Below the pieces are notes generated by a model. The model had not been told where the DNA came from. It made no database searches and saw only the letters and a program-made list of their open reading frames with translations. A program made the translations under genes and the position numbers. A stretch of 31,945 nucleotides of DNA from UMGS1474 sp050946775 (lineage in GTDB: Bacteria > Bacillota > Clostridia > Oscillospirales > Acutalibacteraceae): positions 1 through 31,945 of the forward strand of contig JBMNVL010000007.1 in the NCBI GenBank assembly GCA_050946775.1, given 5' to 3'. Shown piece by piece: positions 16,960 to 24,259 of this stretch (position 1 is its first letter; the number at the start of each line of letters is the position of its first letter).

Positions 16960-19257
16960 ATGATCTGTTCTCGCTGCAAAAAACGTCCGGCGGTGGTGTT
17001 CATCACCCGCATAGAAGGGGACAAGTCCGTCAACGACGGGCTGTGCTTGTCTTGCGCCAAGGAATTGGGCATCAAGCCGGTGGAGGAAATGCTGGCCAAG
17101 TTCGGGATGACCGACGACGACATCGAACAGATGAACGAGCAGATGGAGTCGTTTCTGGCCGACGCGCAGGAAGAGGGCGACGACGACGGGGAAGAGCCGC
17201 GGGACGGCTTTTCCGCCGGCGGCGCGGCCACATTCCCCTTTATTCAAAAGCTGTTCGGCGCCGGACAAAAGCCGGCCGCCGACGATACCCAGGCGCCGCC
17301 GGAGGAGACGACGGCGCCCGGAAAGAAAAAGCATCAGACCAAGCGCAAGGCGCTGCGGGCGTACTGCACCGATTTGACCGCCAAGGCGCGGGACGGGCAG
17401 ATGGACGCCATCATCGGGCGGGATCGGGAGATCTACCGGGTGGAGCAGATCCTTTGCCGGCGCACCAAAAACAATCCCTGCCTGATCGGCGAGCCGGGGG
17501 TGGGCAAGACCGCCATCGCCGAGGGGCTGGCCCAGCGGATCGCCCGCGGGGTGGTGCCGCCGAGGCTTCGGGACAAGGAGATCTTTTTGCTGGACCTGAC
17601 GGCGCTGGTCGCCGGCACCCAGTTCCGCGGCCAGTTTGAAAGCCGCATCAAGGCGCTGATCGAGGAGGTCAAGGCCGAGGGAAACATCCTGCTGTTCATC
17701 GACGAGGTGCATACGCTGGTGGGCACCGGCGACGCCGAGGGCAGTCTGTCGGCTGCCAACATCATGAAGCCCGCCCTTTCCCGCGGGGAGATCCAGGTGA
17801 TCGGCGCCACCACCTTTACCGAATACCGCAAGCACATTGAAAAGGACGCGGCGCTGGAGCGGCGGTTCCAGCCGGTCACGGTGGAAGAGCCGTCGATCGA
17901 GGACGCGGTCAAAATGATCGACGGCATCCGCGGCTACTACGAGCAGTACCACGGGGTGACGGTGTCCGATTCCATCGCCCGGCGGGCGGTGCTGCTCAGC
18001 GAGCGGTACATCACCGACCGGTATCTGCCCGATAAAGCGATCGATCTGCTGGACGAGGCCTGTGCCTGCGCCGCGCTGCGCAACAAGGACGCCGACGCCT
18101 TTGCCGATCTGCAGGGGCAGGTGAGCGAGCTTCACGGGCAGGAAGAGGAATTGATGGCGGCCGAAGAGGTCGATTACGAAAAGCTGGCCAACGTCCGCGC
18201 CGATCTGCTCAAGGCCGAGCAGGACCTTGAGCGGATCCGTCCGGCGGCGACCGAATTTCCGGTCACCGACGGGGATCTGGCGCGGGTGATCGAGCTGTGG
18301 ACGGGGATCCCGGCGTCCCGGGTGGAGGAAAACGAACTGCAAAAGCTCGCCCATATCGAGGATCATCTTAAAGAGAAGATCATCGGGCAGGACGAGGCGG
18401 TGGCGGCCGTCGCGGCGGCCATCCGCCGCAGCCGGGTGCAGATCAGTCCCCGGCGGCGTCCGGCTTCCTTCATCTTCGTGGGCAGCACCGGCGTGGGCAA
18501 GACCGAGCTGGTCAAGGTGCTGGCGGCGGAGCTGTTCGATACCCCCGATACCCTGATCCGGATGGATATGTCGGAGTTTATGGAAAAGCACGCCGTCTCC
18601 CGGCTGATCGGATCGCCGCCCGGCTACGTCGGCTACGACGAAGCGGGTCAGCTGACCGAAAAGGTGCGCCGCAAGCCCTATTCGGTGCTGCTGTTCGACG
18701 AGATCGAAAAAGCCCATCCCGACGTGATGAACATCCTGCTGCAGATCCTCGACGAGGGCCGGGTGACCGACGCCCACGGCCGGGTGGTCAATTTCGAGAA
18801 TACCGTCATCGTTATGACCTCCAACGCCGGCAGTCAGATCACCGAAAATCTGATGGGCTTCGGCCAGTCGGCGGCACAGGCGGGCAAAGACAAGGCGATG
18901 AAGGCGCTGCGGGAATTTTTGCGGCCGGAATTCATCAGCCGGGTGGACGAGATCGTCTACTTCCAGCCGCTGTCGCGGGACAGCTACGTGCGTATCGCCG
19001 GGCTGATGCTGGGCGAGCTGGTGCCCACCCTGGCCGAACGGGGCACGGCGCTGACCTGGGAGGACGCCGTGCCCGTCACGCTGGCGGACAAAGCCGCCGG
19101 CGGCAAACGGGGCGCGCGGGATCTGCGTAACGCCATCCGCCGCGAGGTGGAAAACCCCATTGCCCTGCTGCTGGTCAACCGGGCGGATCAGCCCACGCCG
19201 GCCATCCGCCTTTGCGTCGACGACGCGGGCGCCATCGCCGTGAACGCGGCGGATTGA
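16960..19257 (+). CDS. clpE: ClpE-like ATP-dependent AAA+ chaperone with N-terminal zinc finger
   Basis: The 765-aa protein begins MICSRCKKRPAVVF with a C4 zinc finger (Cys3, Cys6, Cys29, Cys32). An acidic linker to about residue 125 replaces the Clp-N repeats. AAA domain 1 has Walker A GEPGVGKT (177-184) and Walker B LLFIDEVHTL. A short coiled-coil insertion follows at about residues 380-430. AAA domain 2 has GSTGVGKT (about 508-515), VLLFDEIEKAHPDV and sensor MTSNAGSQ. A MGFG segment right after that matches the place where ClpC/ClpE proteins carry their ClpP-docking loop. The protein probably unfolds damaged proteins for ClpP; McsA has a related zinc finger but no AAA domains. No terminator directly follows. 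Confidence 0.92.
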   Translation: MICSRCKKRPAVVFITRIEGDKSVNDGLCLSCAKELGIKPVEEMLAKFGMTDDDIEQMNEQMESFLADAQEEGDDDGEEPRDGFSAGGAATFPFIQKLFGAGQKPAADDTQAPPEETTAPGKKKHQTKRKALRAYCTDLTAKARDGQMDAIIGRDREIYRVEQILCRRTKNNPCLIGEPGVGKTAIAEGLAQRIARGVVPPRLRDKEIFLLDLTALVAGTQFRGQFESRIKALIEEVKAEGNILLFIDEVHTLVGTGDAEGSLSAANIMKPALSRGEIQVIGATTFTEYRKHIEKDAALERRFQPVTVEEPSIEDAVKMIDGIRGYYEQYHGVTVSDSIARRAVLLSERYITDRYLPDKAIDLLDEACACAALRNKDADAFADLQGQVSELHGQEEELMAAEEVDYEKLANVRADLLKAEQDLERIRPAATEFPVTDGDLARVIELWTGIPASRVEENELQKLAHIEDHLKEKIIGQDEAVAAVAAAIRRSRVQISPRRRPASFIFVGSTGVGKTELVKVLAAELFDTPDTLIRMDMSEFMEKHAVSRLIGSPPGYVGYDEAGQLTEKVRRKPYSVLLFDEIEKAHPDVMNILLQILDEGRVTDAHGRVVNFENTVIVMTSNAGSQITENLMGFGQSAAQAGKDKAMKALREFLRPEFISRVDEIVYFQPLSRDSYVRIAGLMLGELVPTLAERGTALTWEDAVPVTLADKAAGGKRGARDLRNAIRREVENPIALLLVNRADQPTPAIRLCVDDAGAIAVNAAD

Positions 19258-19280
19258 GAAACGATGAAAAAGCCCGGCTG

Positions 19281-19300
19281 ATGCACCGCTTTTGGTGCAT
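19281..19300 (+). repeat. Small hairpin between clpE and the retron
   Basis: A perfect 7-bp stem, ATGCACC with GGTGCAT (19281-19287, 19294-19300), has a 6-nt loop. No T-run follows, so it is not an intrinsic terminator. It sits at the left edge of the low-GC retron segment and may be a boundary structure or a 5' leader element. Confidence 0.6.
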
Positions 19301-19321
19301 GGCGCCGCGTATACTTATAAA
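19292..19321 (+). promoter_or_regulatory. Weak candidate promoter for the retron transcript
   Basis: TTGGTG (19292-19297), an 18-nt spacer and TATAAA (19316-19321), with TATACT also present at 19310-19315. The -35 match is poor. The position, about 30-40 bases before a1, suits a retron primary transcript, but read-through from clpE is equally possible. Confidence 0.3.
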
Positions 19322-19355
19322 TGAACAAACCAACGGCCTTTGGCCATATGGTGTT

Positions 19356-19377
19356 GAAAAGGCCGGTCTTTGACGCA
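19356..19377 (+). repeat. Retron a1 arm
   Basis: Left 22-nt arm of the retron inverted repeat. It pairs end to end with 19552-19573, with G19361-U19568 and U19369-G19560 as wobble pairs. It ends in ...GACGCA, followed directly by G19378, the presumed branch point. Confidence 0.92.
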
Positions 19378-19444
19378 GCGTACATCTTAAAGTATCCGCT
19401 TTAGGAGGAGCGGCGAGTCGCCGTTTCGTGTGCAAAGCAAGATC

Positions 19445-19471
19445 GTAGGCTTTCCCTGCGGAAAAGCCTAC
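19445..19471 (+). repeat. msr hairpin in the retron RNA
   Basis: GTAGGC (19445-19450) pairs with GCCTAC (19466-19471). The stem continues with T-A and C-G pairs around one bulged A and closes on a small loop. It is the most stable hairpin in the msr part and a likely RT-recognition element. Confidence 0.75.
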
Positions 19472-19474
19472 CTG

Positions 19475-19542
19475 CCTGAAAACGCTCCGTCGAATGAAAA
19501 ATCACGTTGTGATTCAAAAAATTCGACTGCGCGTTTATCAGG
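19475..19542 (+). repeat. msd hairpin, template of the predicted msDNA
   Basis: Three stacked helices are seen. CCTGAAAACGC (19475-19485) pairs with 19531-19542 around one bulged A. GTCGAAT (19489-19495) pairs with ATTCGAC (19521-19527). AATCAC (19500-19505) pairs with GTGATT (19509-19514) on a 3-nt loop. An A-rich internal loop separates the inner two helices. One long, interrupted hairpin is the usual shape of msd. Confidence 0.82.
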
Positions 19543-19551
19543 ACATATTTG

Positions 19552-19573
19552 TGCGTCAAGGACCGGCTTTTTC
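19552..19573 (+). repeat. Retron a2 arm
   Basis: Right 22-nt arm, complementary to a1. It is followed after 6 nt by the AAGGAG ribosome site (19580-19585) of the RT gene. Because it ends in GGCTTTTTC, the a1/a2 stem also looks superficially like an intrinsic terminator. Confidence 0.92.
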
Positions 19574-19591
19574 TTATATAAGGAGTGTAAA

Positions 19592-20635
19592 ATGGAGTAT
19601 TACGAAGGTTCGGTGCATTTTTTTCCGGAGGATATGCCGTTTATGCGTCGGGTCGGACTGGAGCAAGCCACCGAGATGTTTTTGAAGCATCGCGTGCGTG
19701 AGGGCACTCCTTTTTTGTATGATACCCATCAACTGGCGGCGTTTTTGCAGATGGATCGCCGGCGGCTGTTTGCGCTGACGCGTACCATTGACAGGCAGTA
19801 CCGGGTGGTTTCGCTGCCCAAGAAAAACGGCGGTGCCCGGCTTTTGCATGTGCCAGGTGGACAGTTGAAATCCGTCCAACGGATCATCCTGCGGCGGATC
19901 CTGTGGACTTTGCCGGTGTCATCGTACGCCACCGCTTACGCGCCGGGGCGCACCCTGCGCCAAGGTGCCGCGCCTCATGTAGGCAAACGCTACCTTTTGA
20001 AACTTGACATCACCGGCTTTTTCGATAATATCCGTTTTTCACAGGTATACGGCGCGGCGTTTTCTACCCACCGATTTCCCCGGCAGATAGGTGCCATGCT
20101 GACATCCCTATGCTGTCACGAGGATGTTTTGCCGCAAGGCGCGCCTACCTCTCCGGCCTTGTCCAATTTGGTGATGCGCCGGTTCGACGACTATGTCGGC
20201 GAATGGTGCGCCCAAAGGGGCGTTTCCTATACTCGATATTGTGACGATATGACTTTCTCTTCCGATAAACCACTGTATGGCGTATATCAAAAAGTTCGCT
20301 ACCTGCTGGAGAAAATGGGCTTCAGCCTGAATGAGGACAAGACTCGCTTTGTGACCAACACCTGTCGTCAGACGGTGACCGGACTGACAGTTAACGAAAA
20401 AGTGACGGTTGACCGCCAATACAAACGGCAACTGCGCCAAGAAGTGTATTACGCATTGAAAAACGGCGCGGCAAACGCCGTGGCGTATGCCGGTCGCGCA
20501 GCGTTTTTTGGGGAGGAAGGTGTGGATGTCCACCGGTATCGTGCGCATCTGCTGGGACGAGTCCGGTACGTGCTGCAGGTTGAGCCGGACAATGTCTGGT
20601 TTGAGCAGGCATTTCAAAAGCTACGCCGGCTGTAA
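19592..20635 (+). CDS. Retron-type reverse transcriptase
   Basis: The protein is 347 aa; ATG 19592 has AAGGAG 6 nt upstream. The frame is open further upstream only through the ncRNA. Finger motifs LPKKNGGARLLHVP and LKSVQRIILRRIL (75-104) are followed by GAAPH (125-129, in place of the retron NAxxH box). Motif A is LLKLDITGFFDNI with catalytic Asp139, motif B LPQGAPTSPALSNLV (180-194), motif C YCDD (216-219), motif D GFSLNEDKT, and then the retron signature VTGLTVN (262-268) with DRQYKRQLRQ. It would copy msd RNA into branched msDNA. There is no maturase, endonuclease or effector extension. GC is about 52% in a sampled 60-base line against 68% in one from clpE, suggesting transfer. Confidence 0.97.
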   Translation: MEYYEGSVHFFPEDMPFMRRVGLEQATEMFLKHRVREGTPFLYDTHQLAAFLQMDRRRLFALTRTIDRQYRVVSLPKKNGGARLLHVPGGQLKSVQRIILRRILWTLPVSSYATAYAPGRTLRQGAAPHVGKRYLLKLDITGFFDNIRFSQVYGAAFSTHRFPRQIGAMLTSLCCHEDVLPQGAPTSPALSNLVMRRFDDYVGEWCAQRGVSYTRYCDDMTFSSDKPLYGVYQKVRYLLEKMGFSLNEDKTRFVTNTCRQTVTGLTVNEKVTVDRQYKRQLRQEVYYALKNGAANAVAYAGRAAFFGEEGVDVHRYRAHLLGRVRYVLQVEPDNVWFEQAFQKLRRL

Positions 20636-20652
20636 CGCTGCCATAGTATTAT

Positions 20653-20687
20653 AAAAAAACAGGCTGATTCTATCAGCCTGTTTTTTG
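20653..20687. terminator. Bidirectional terminator between the retron RT and the ABC transporter gene
   Basis: CAGGCTGAT (20660-20668) pairs with ATCAGCCTG (20672-20680) on a 3-nt loop. It is flanked by A-runs on the left and T-runs on the right, so it terminates both the RT transcript and the convergent minus-strand gene. Confidence 0.93.
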
Positions 20688-20706
20688 TTTGGAAAACGAT
20701 TCTCGC

Positions 20707-23700
20707 TTATTCGGAGCGCAGGGCGGCGACCGGGTCGCTGCGGGCGGCCTTGCGGGAGGGGATGATGCCGCCGATCAGGGTCAGCACGATGCTCAGCGCC
20801 ACCAAAATCAGCGCCGAGGAAACCGGCAAAAACGCCCGGATGGTTTCCATCCCGGTCAGCGAGCGCAGGATGGCGTTGGTCGGGATGATCAGCAGCCAGG
20901 TGATCCCGACGCCCAGCAGACCCGCCAGAGCGCCGATGATAAAGGTCTCGGCGTTGAACACCTCGGAAATGTTGCGTTTGGAAGCGCCGATCGCCCGCAG
21001 GATGCCGATCTCCTTTTTGCGTTCCAGCACGCTGATGTAGGTGATTACACCGATCATCACCGAGGACACCACCAGCGAGATGGCGACGAAGGCGATCAGC
21101 ACCCCGCTGATGGCGTCGACGATATCGGTCACCGAGCTCATCAGGGTGTCCACCATGTCGGTGTAGACGATCACCTTTTCGTCGTGTCCGGCGGCGGATT
21201 GCCGGTCGTTGTAAGTGTTGAGAATGTTTTTGATCGCCGTTTTGCCGGGGAAATCCAGCGGGTAAATGGTCACGGTGGCGGGTTTTTCCTCGTCGGCGTA
21301 GCCCAGCTTGCGCAGATTGCCGTCCAGACTGGCGACGTCTCTGGACATCATCGACGTCATCAGATCCCGCAGCTCCTCGGGATCCATCTTCATCGAAAAG
21401 GCGTCTTTCAATGCGTCGGCGTCAAAGGAAAAAGCGTCCCGCAGCTGCCCGCTTACCTGCTCCATCAGTCCGGTCAGCCGGTCGGTCAGGGCGTCGGCGA
21501 GTGCTTGTCCGATCTGCTCCAGTATCGGCTGCATCGCGGCGGATAACCGTTCGCCAAGCGCGGCGGAATACTTGTCCGCCAGCGCGGCGATCGCGGCCTG
21601 CGCGCCCTCGGCGTCCACCGCGCCGGCAAGGCGTTCCATGATCAGCGCCTGCGCCCGGTCGCCCGTCAGATAAGCCGCCAGATCCTCGCCCAGCCGGACG
21701 GGATCGGGCAGTCCGTTTTCATCGGCGAAAACGCCGTAGGCCTGGATCACCCGCTCGCTCAGCGCCTGCCATTGCTGCGGCGTTACCTCCAGCGCGGCCA
21801 GCTGCGCGCGCAAAGCGTCGGCCACCTCCTGCAGCTTTTGCCGGGTGTCGGCCGCCTGCAGATAGTTGTCCAGATACCGGAAGGGAACGTCGCCGTCATC
21901 CAACCCGTTTTCCTGAAGATACGCGGGATATCCCTCGACGATGGCGCGCACCAACTCCCCGATCTGATCGGGGGTCAGCAGATCGGCGGTGTTCTCCTCC
22001 ACGATGGCGACGATCCCGTCCCGCAGCGCCTCGCGCAGCTCTTCGGAGAGCAGGTATTGCCCCATTGCCGTCGGCAGCTGCGCCACCGCCTGGGCGGGCT
22101 CCTGACCGGTCGCGGCGGTGTAATCCGCCAGCAGCGCCTGCGGCAGATCCTCCAGCGCGCCGGGATCGATCGACCCTTGCAGCGCGTCCCAAAGCGCGGC
22201 AAGATCCTCCTGCGACAGTTCGGGCAGGGACAGATCCTCCGGCGAAAAGGCAGACGGGTCGATCATGGACGACCAGTCGATTCCCGACAGATCCATCCCT
22301 GACAGATCCATTCCGCTCAAATCGGGCAGGGCGTTTTGCAGGGCGTCGGCGTCAAAGGCAAAGGCGCGCCGCAGCGCCGACTCGTCGAAGGAGAACAGGC
22401 TGGCCATGTCCAGATTGCCTTGCGGTTTGACGCCGAAGGCTTCCCCGGTAAAGACGTTGATCCCGGGCGAGGCGAGCTGCGCCTTGACCACCGGGCTGTC
22501 GGCGGCGACCTCCATCAAATGGTCGATCAGCGCCGCCGGATAAGCGATCCCGCGGGTCAGCGCAGGCGAAGTAGCGTCCTCCTTGGGCTGCACCACTCCG
22601 ACGATGGTCATAGTCTCGGCGTCGTCGGCCAACGTCCGGATATGCCGCTCGTCCTCCGACCGGTCGACCCAAACGCCGTGCTCGGCGTCGTAAACGTAGT
22701 AATCGCTGCTGTGGATCAGCTTGAACCCGATCCCCAGCAGATCCTCGTAGCGGTATCGCTTTTCTTCCCCGTCGGTGGGCGACGCGCTGCCGGCGGCGAA
22801 CGCCCGCACCATATCGTCGAGCTCCTGCGGATCCTTGATTCCCATCACGTACAGGGTCATATCGCTGATCCGGCCGCCGGGCGTCAGCACCACCACGCAC
22901 TCGTGGTCGTTTTGCGGCCAATGCCCGGCCTTGACGTCGTACTGGCTTTCGTACAGGGAAGGCTCGCGGGGCATCGGGCGGAAGGTGTCGGTGTTGCTGA
23001 AAGCGCTCAGCAGGGAGTTGGTGGACCCCTCGGCGGAGGTAAAGCCCAGCGCCGCGAAGGTGTTGTCGGGGTTGACCTTGCGGACGTTGCCCCGGCGCAC
23101 CGCGTAGATCTGCGGGGTGAGATTGTAGCCGTATTCGATGGCCTGCACGTGGTCGTAGATATCGCTCTCGCCGCTTTCGATAAAAGCGCGCAGGGATTTG
23201 AGATCGTTGCTGGTCACCCGGGAGAACAGGTTGGTCACGGTGCGCCATTCCCGCACCTGGCCGGCGTCTTCGCCTTCCTCATCGCTGTTTTGAGGCACGA
23301 AGGAAGCCAGATTGAAGCTGGTATCGGTGATCTGCAGAGGATAGCTTTTCAGGGTGTCCTCTTCCACCGATTGGATGTACAGATCCACCCCGTTGGACAT
23401 CGACAAAATCATGGCGATGCCGATGATCCCGATCGATCCGGCGAACGCCACCAGCAGGGTGCGGACTTTTTTGGTCCACAGGTTGTTGAAGCTCAGCGTC
23501 AGCGCCGTCAAAAAGGACATCGACGCTTTGCCCAGCCGCTTGTGAACGGCCTCTTCCTGCGGCGGCTCAAAGGGGTCGGAATCCGACGTGATCCGCCCGT
23601 CCCGCAGGGTGACGATCCGGGTGGCGTACTGCTCGGCCAGCTCGGGATTGTGGGTCACCATCACCACCAGCCGGTCGCGGGACACCTCCTTGAGCAGATC

Positions 23701-24243
23701 CATCACTTGCAGACTGGTGTCGCTGTCCAGCGCGCCGGTCGGCTCGTCGGCCAGCAGGATATCGGGATCGTTGACCAGCGCCCGGGCGATGGCCACCCGC
23801 TGCATCTGCCCGCCCGAAAGCTGGGAGGGCTTTTTGTGCATATGCTCTTCCAGCCCCACCTGGATCAGAGCGTTTTTGGCGCGTGAAGCCCGCTCACCCC
23901 GGGAAATGCCGCTGATGGTCAGCGCCAGCTCCACGTTGGCGAGAATGGTCTGGTGAGGGATCAGGTTGTAGCTTTGGAACACGAAGCCCACCGTGTGGTT
24001 GCGATAGGCATCCCAATCCCGGCTGCCGTATTTTTTGGTGGAAACGCCGTTGATGATCAGATCGCCCTCATCGTAATGATCCAGTCCGCCGATGACGTTG
24101 AGCAGGGTGGTTTTTCCCGACCCGCTGGGGCCGAGAATGGCGACGAACTCGCTGTCCCGCAGGCTCAGCGACACCCCGTCGAGGGCCTGTTGGGTCAGCG
24201 GACCGGTTTTGTATTGTTTGCGGATGTTTTGGATCTGCAGCAT
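20707..24243 (-). CDS. Fused ABC ATPase-permease (MacB/FtsX type) with a giant extracellular domain
   Basis: The protein is 1178 aa. The N-terminal ATPase (about 1-225) has GPSGSGKTT, signature LSGGQMQRVAIARAL, Walker B ILLADEPTGALD and the MacB/LolD-like family hallmarks. One transmembrane helix follows (about 262-284). A predicted extracellular domain of some 750 residues comes next, and three C-terminal helices form an FtsX-type domain (GVITYISVLERKKEIGILRAIG, ending in PSRKAARSDPVAALRSE). The large domain contains a short DLSGM repeat near residues 641-660 and long helical stretches. Such type VII ABC proteins do mechanotransmission, lipoprotein handling or peptide resistance rather than simple import. 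The substrate is unknown. AGAGGAA precedes the ATG. An inverted repeat overlaps the promoter. Confidence 0.93.
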   Translation of the reverse strand: MLQIQNIRKQYKTGPLTQQALDGVSLSLRDSEFVAILGPSGSGKTTLLNVIGGLDHYDEGDLIINGVSTKKYGSRDWDAYRNHTVGFVFQSYNLIPHQTILANVELALTISGISRGERASRAKNALIQVGLEEHMHKKPSQLSGGQMQRVAIARALVNDPDILLADEPTGALDSDTSLQVMDLLKEVSRDRLVVMVTHNPELAEQYATRIVTLRDGRITSDSDPFEPPQEEAVHKRLGKASMSFLTALTLSFNNLWTKKVRTLLVAFAGSIGIIGIAMILSMSNGVDLYIQSVEEDTLKSYPLQITDTSFNLASFVPQNSDEEGEDAGQVREWRTVTNLFSRVTSNDLKSLRAFIESGESDIYDHVQAIEYGYNLTPQIYAVRRGNVRKVNPDNTFAALGFTSAEGSTNSLLSAFSNTDTFRPMPREPSLYESQYDVKAGHWPQNDHECVVVLTPGGRISDMTLYVMGIKDPQELDDMVRAFAAGSASPTDGEEKRYRYEDLLGIGFKLIHSSDYYVYDAEHGVWVDRSEDERHIRTLADDAETMTIVGVVQPKEDATSPALTRGIAYPAALIDHLMEVAADSPVVKAQLASPGINVFTGEAFGVKPQGNLDMASLFSFDESALRRAFAFDADALQNALPDLSGMDLSGMDLSGIDWSSMIDPSAFSPEDLSLPELSQEDLAALWDALQGSIDPGALEDLPQALLADYTAATGQEPAQAVAQLPTAMGQYLLSEELREALRDGIVAIVEENTADLLTPDQIGELVRAIVEGYPAYLQENGLDDGDVPFRYLDNYLQAADTRQKLQEVADALRAQLAALEVTPQQWQALSERVIQAYGVFADENGLPDPVRLGEDLAAYLTGDRAQALIMERLAGAVDAEGAQAAIAALADKYSAALGERLSAAMQPILEQIGQALADALTDRLTGLMEQVSGQLRDAFSFDADALKDAFSMKMDPEELRDLMTSMMSRDVASLDGNLRKLGYADEEKPATVTIYPLDFPGKTAIKNILNTYNDRQSAAGHDEKVIVYTDMVDTLMSSVTDIVDAISGVLIAFVAISLVVSSVMIGVITYISVLERKKEIGILRAIGASKRNISEVFNAETFIIGALAGLLGVGITWLLIIPTNAILRSLTGMETIRAFLPVSSALILVALSIVLTLIGGIIPSRKAARSDPVAALRSE
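22270..22325 (-). repeat. Short tandem repeat coding for DLSGM units
   Basis: Within the ABC transporter gene, 15-bp near-repeats encode successive LSGMD, LSGMD and LSGID units. They lie at the start of the helical part of the extracellular domain. It is a small, probably slippage-derived expansion. Confidence 0.7.
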
Positions 24244-24259
24244 AGACGTTCCTCTTCTT

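Larger units (their letters stand above)
19356..19573 (+). ncRNA. msr-msd: Retron msr-msd non-coding RNA (a1 to a2)
   Basis: This 218-nt element lies just upstream of the RT. Its ends, a1 (19356-19377) and a2 (19552-19573), are complementary over all 22 positions, two of them G-U pairs. The base after a1 is G19378 within A-G-C, the context of the 2'-5' branching guanosine in known retrons. The msr part (19378 to ~19474) has small hairpins: 19396-19413 or, in competition, 19411-19423, and then 19445-19471. The msd part is one long imperfect hairpin (19475-19542). By analogy with retron-Eco1 (Ec86), cDNA synthesis would begin a few bases inside a2 and give about 70-80 nt of msDNA. The RT start codon is 18 nt downstream of a2. 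Confidence 0.9.

Noticed and set aside
16318..18777. An 819-codon open frame on the minus strand opposite pgsA and clpE
   Set aside because: It is a shadow frame produced by high GC content; the plus strand holds two clear conserved proteins. Similar long antisense frames opposite typA and glmM were rejected for the same reason.
19321..19404. 27-codon ORF (begins MNKPTAFGHMVLK) overlapping a1 and msr
   Set aside because: No ribosome site, and it crosses the a1 arm and msr, which are explained by RNA structure. It could not be kept as a gene without homologues conserving it.
19430..19591. Upstream extension of the RT frame from GTG 19430
   Set aside because: It translates through the msr-msd RNA, whereas ATG 19592 has a well-placed AAGGAG and suits the normal retron layout.
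19592..20635. Group II intron, DGR or abortive-infection RT
   Set aside because: No maturase X or endonuclease domain, no intron domain V/VI-like RNA, no template/variable repeat pair, and the VTGLTVN motif with a1/a2 pairing fits retrons.
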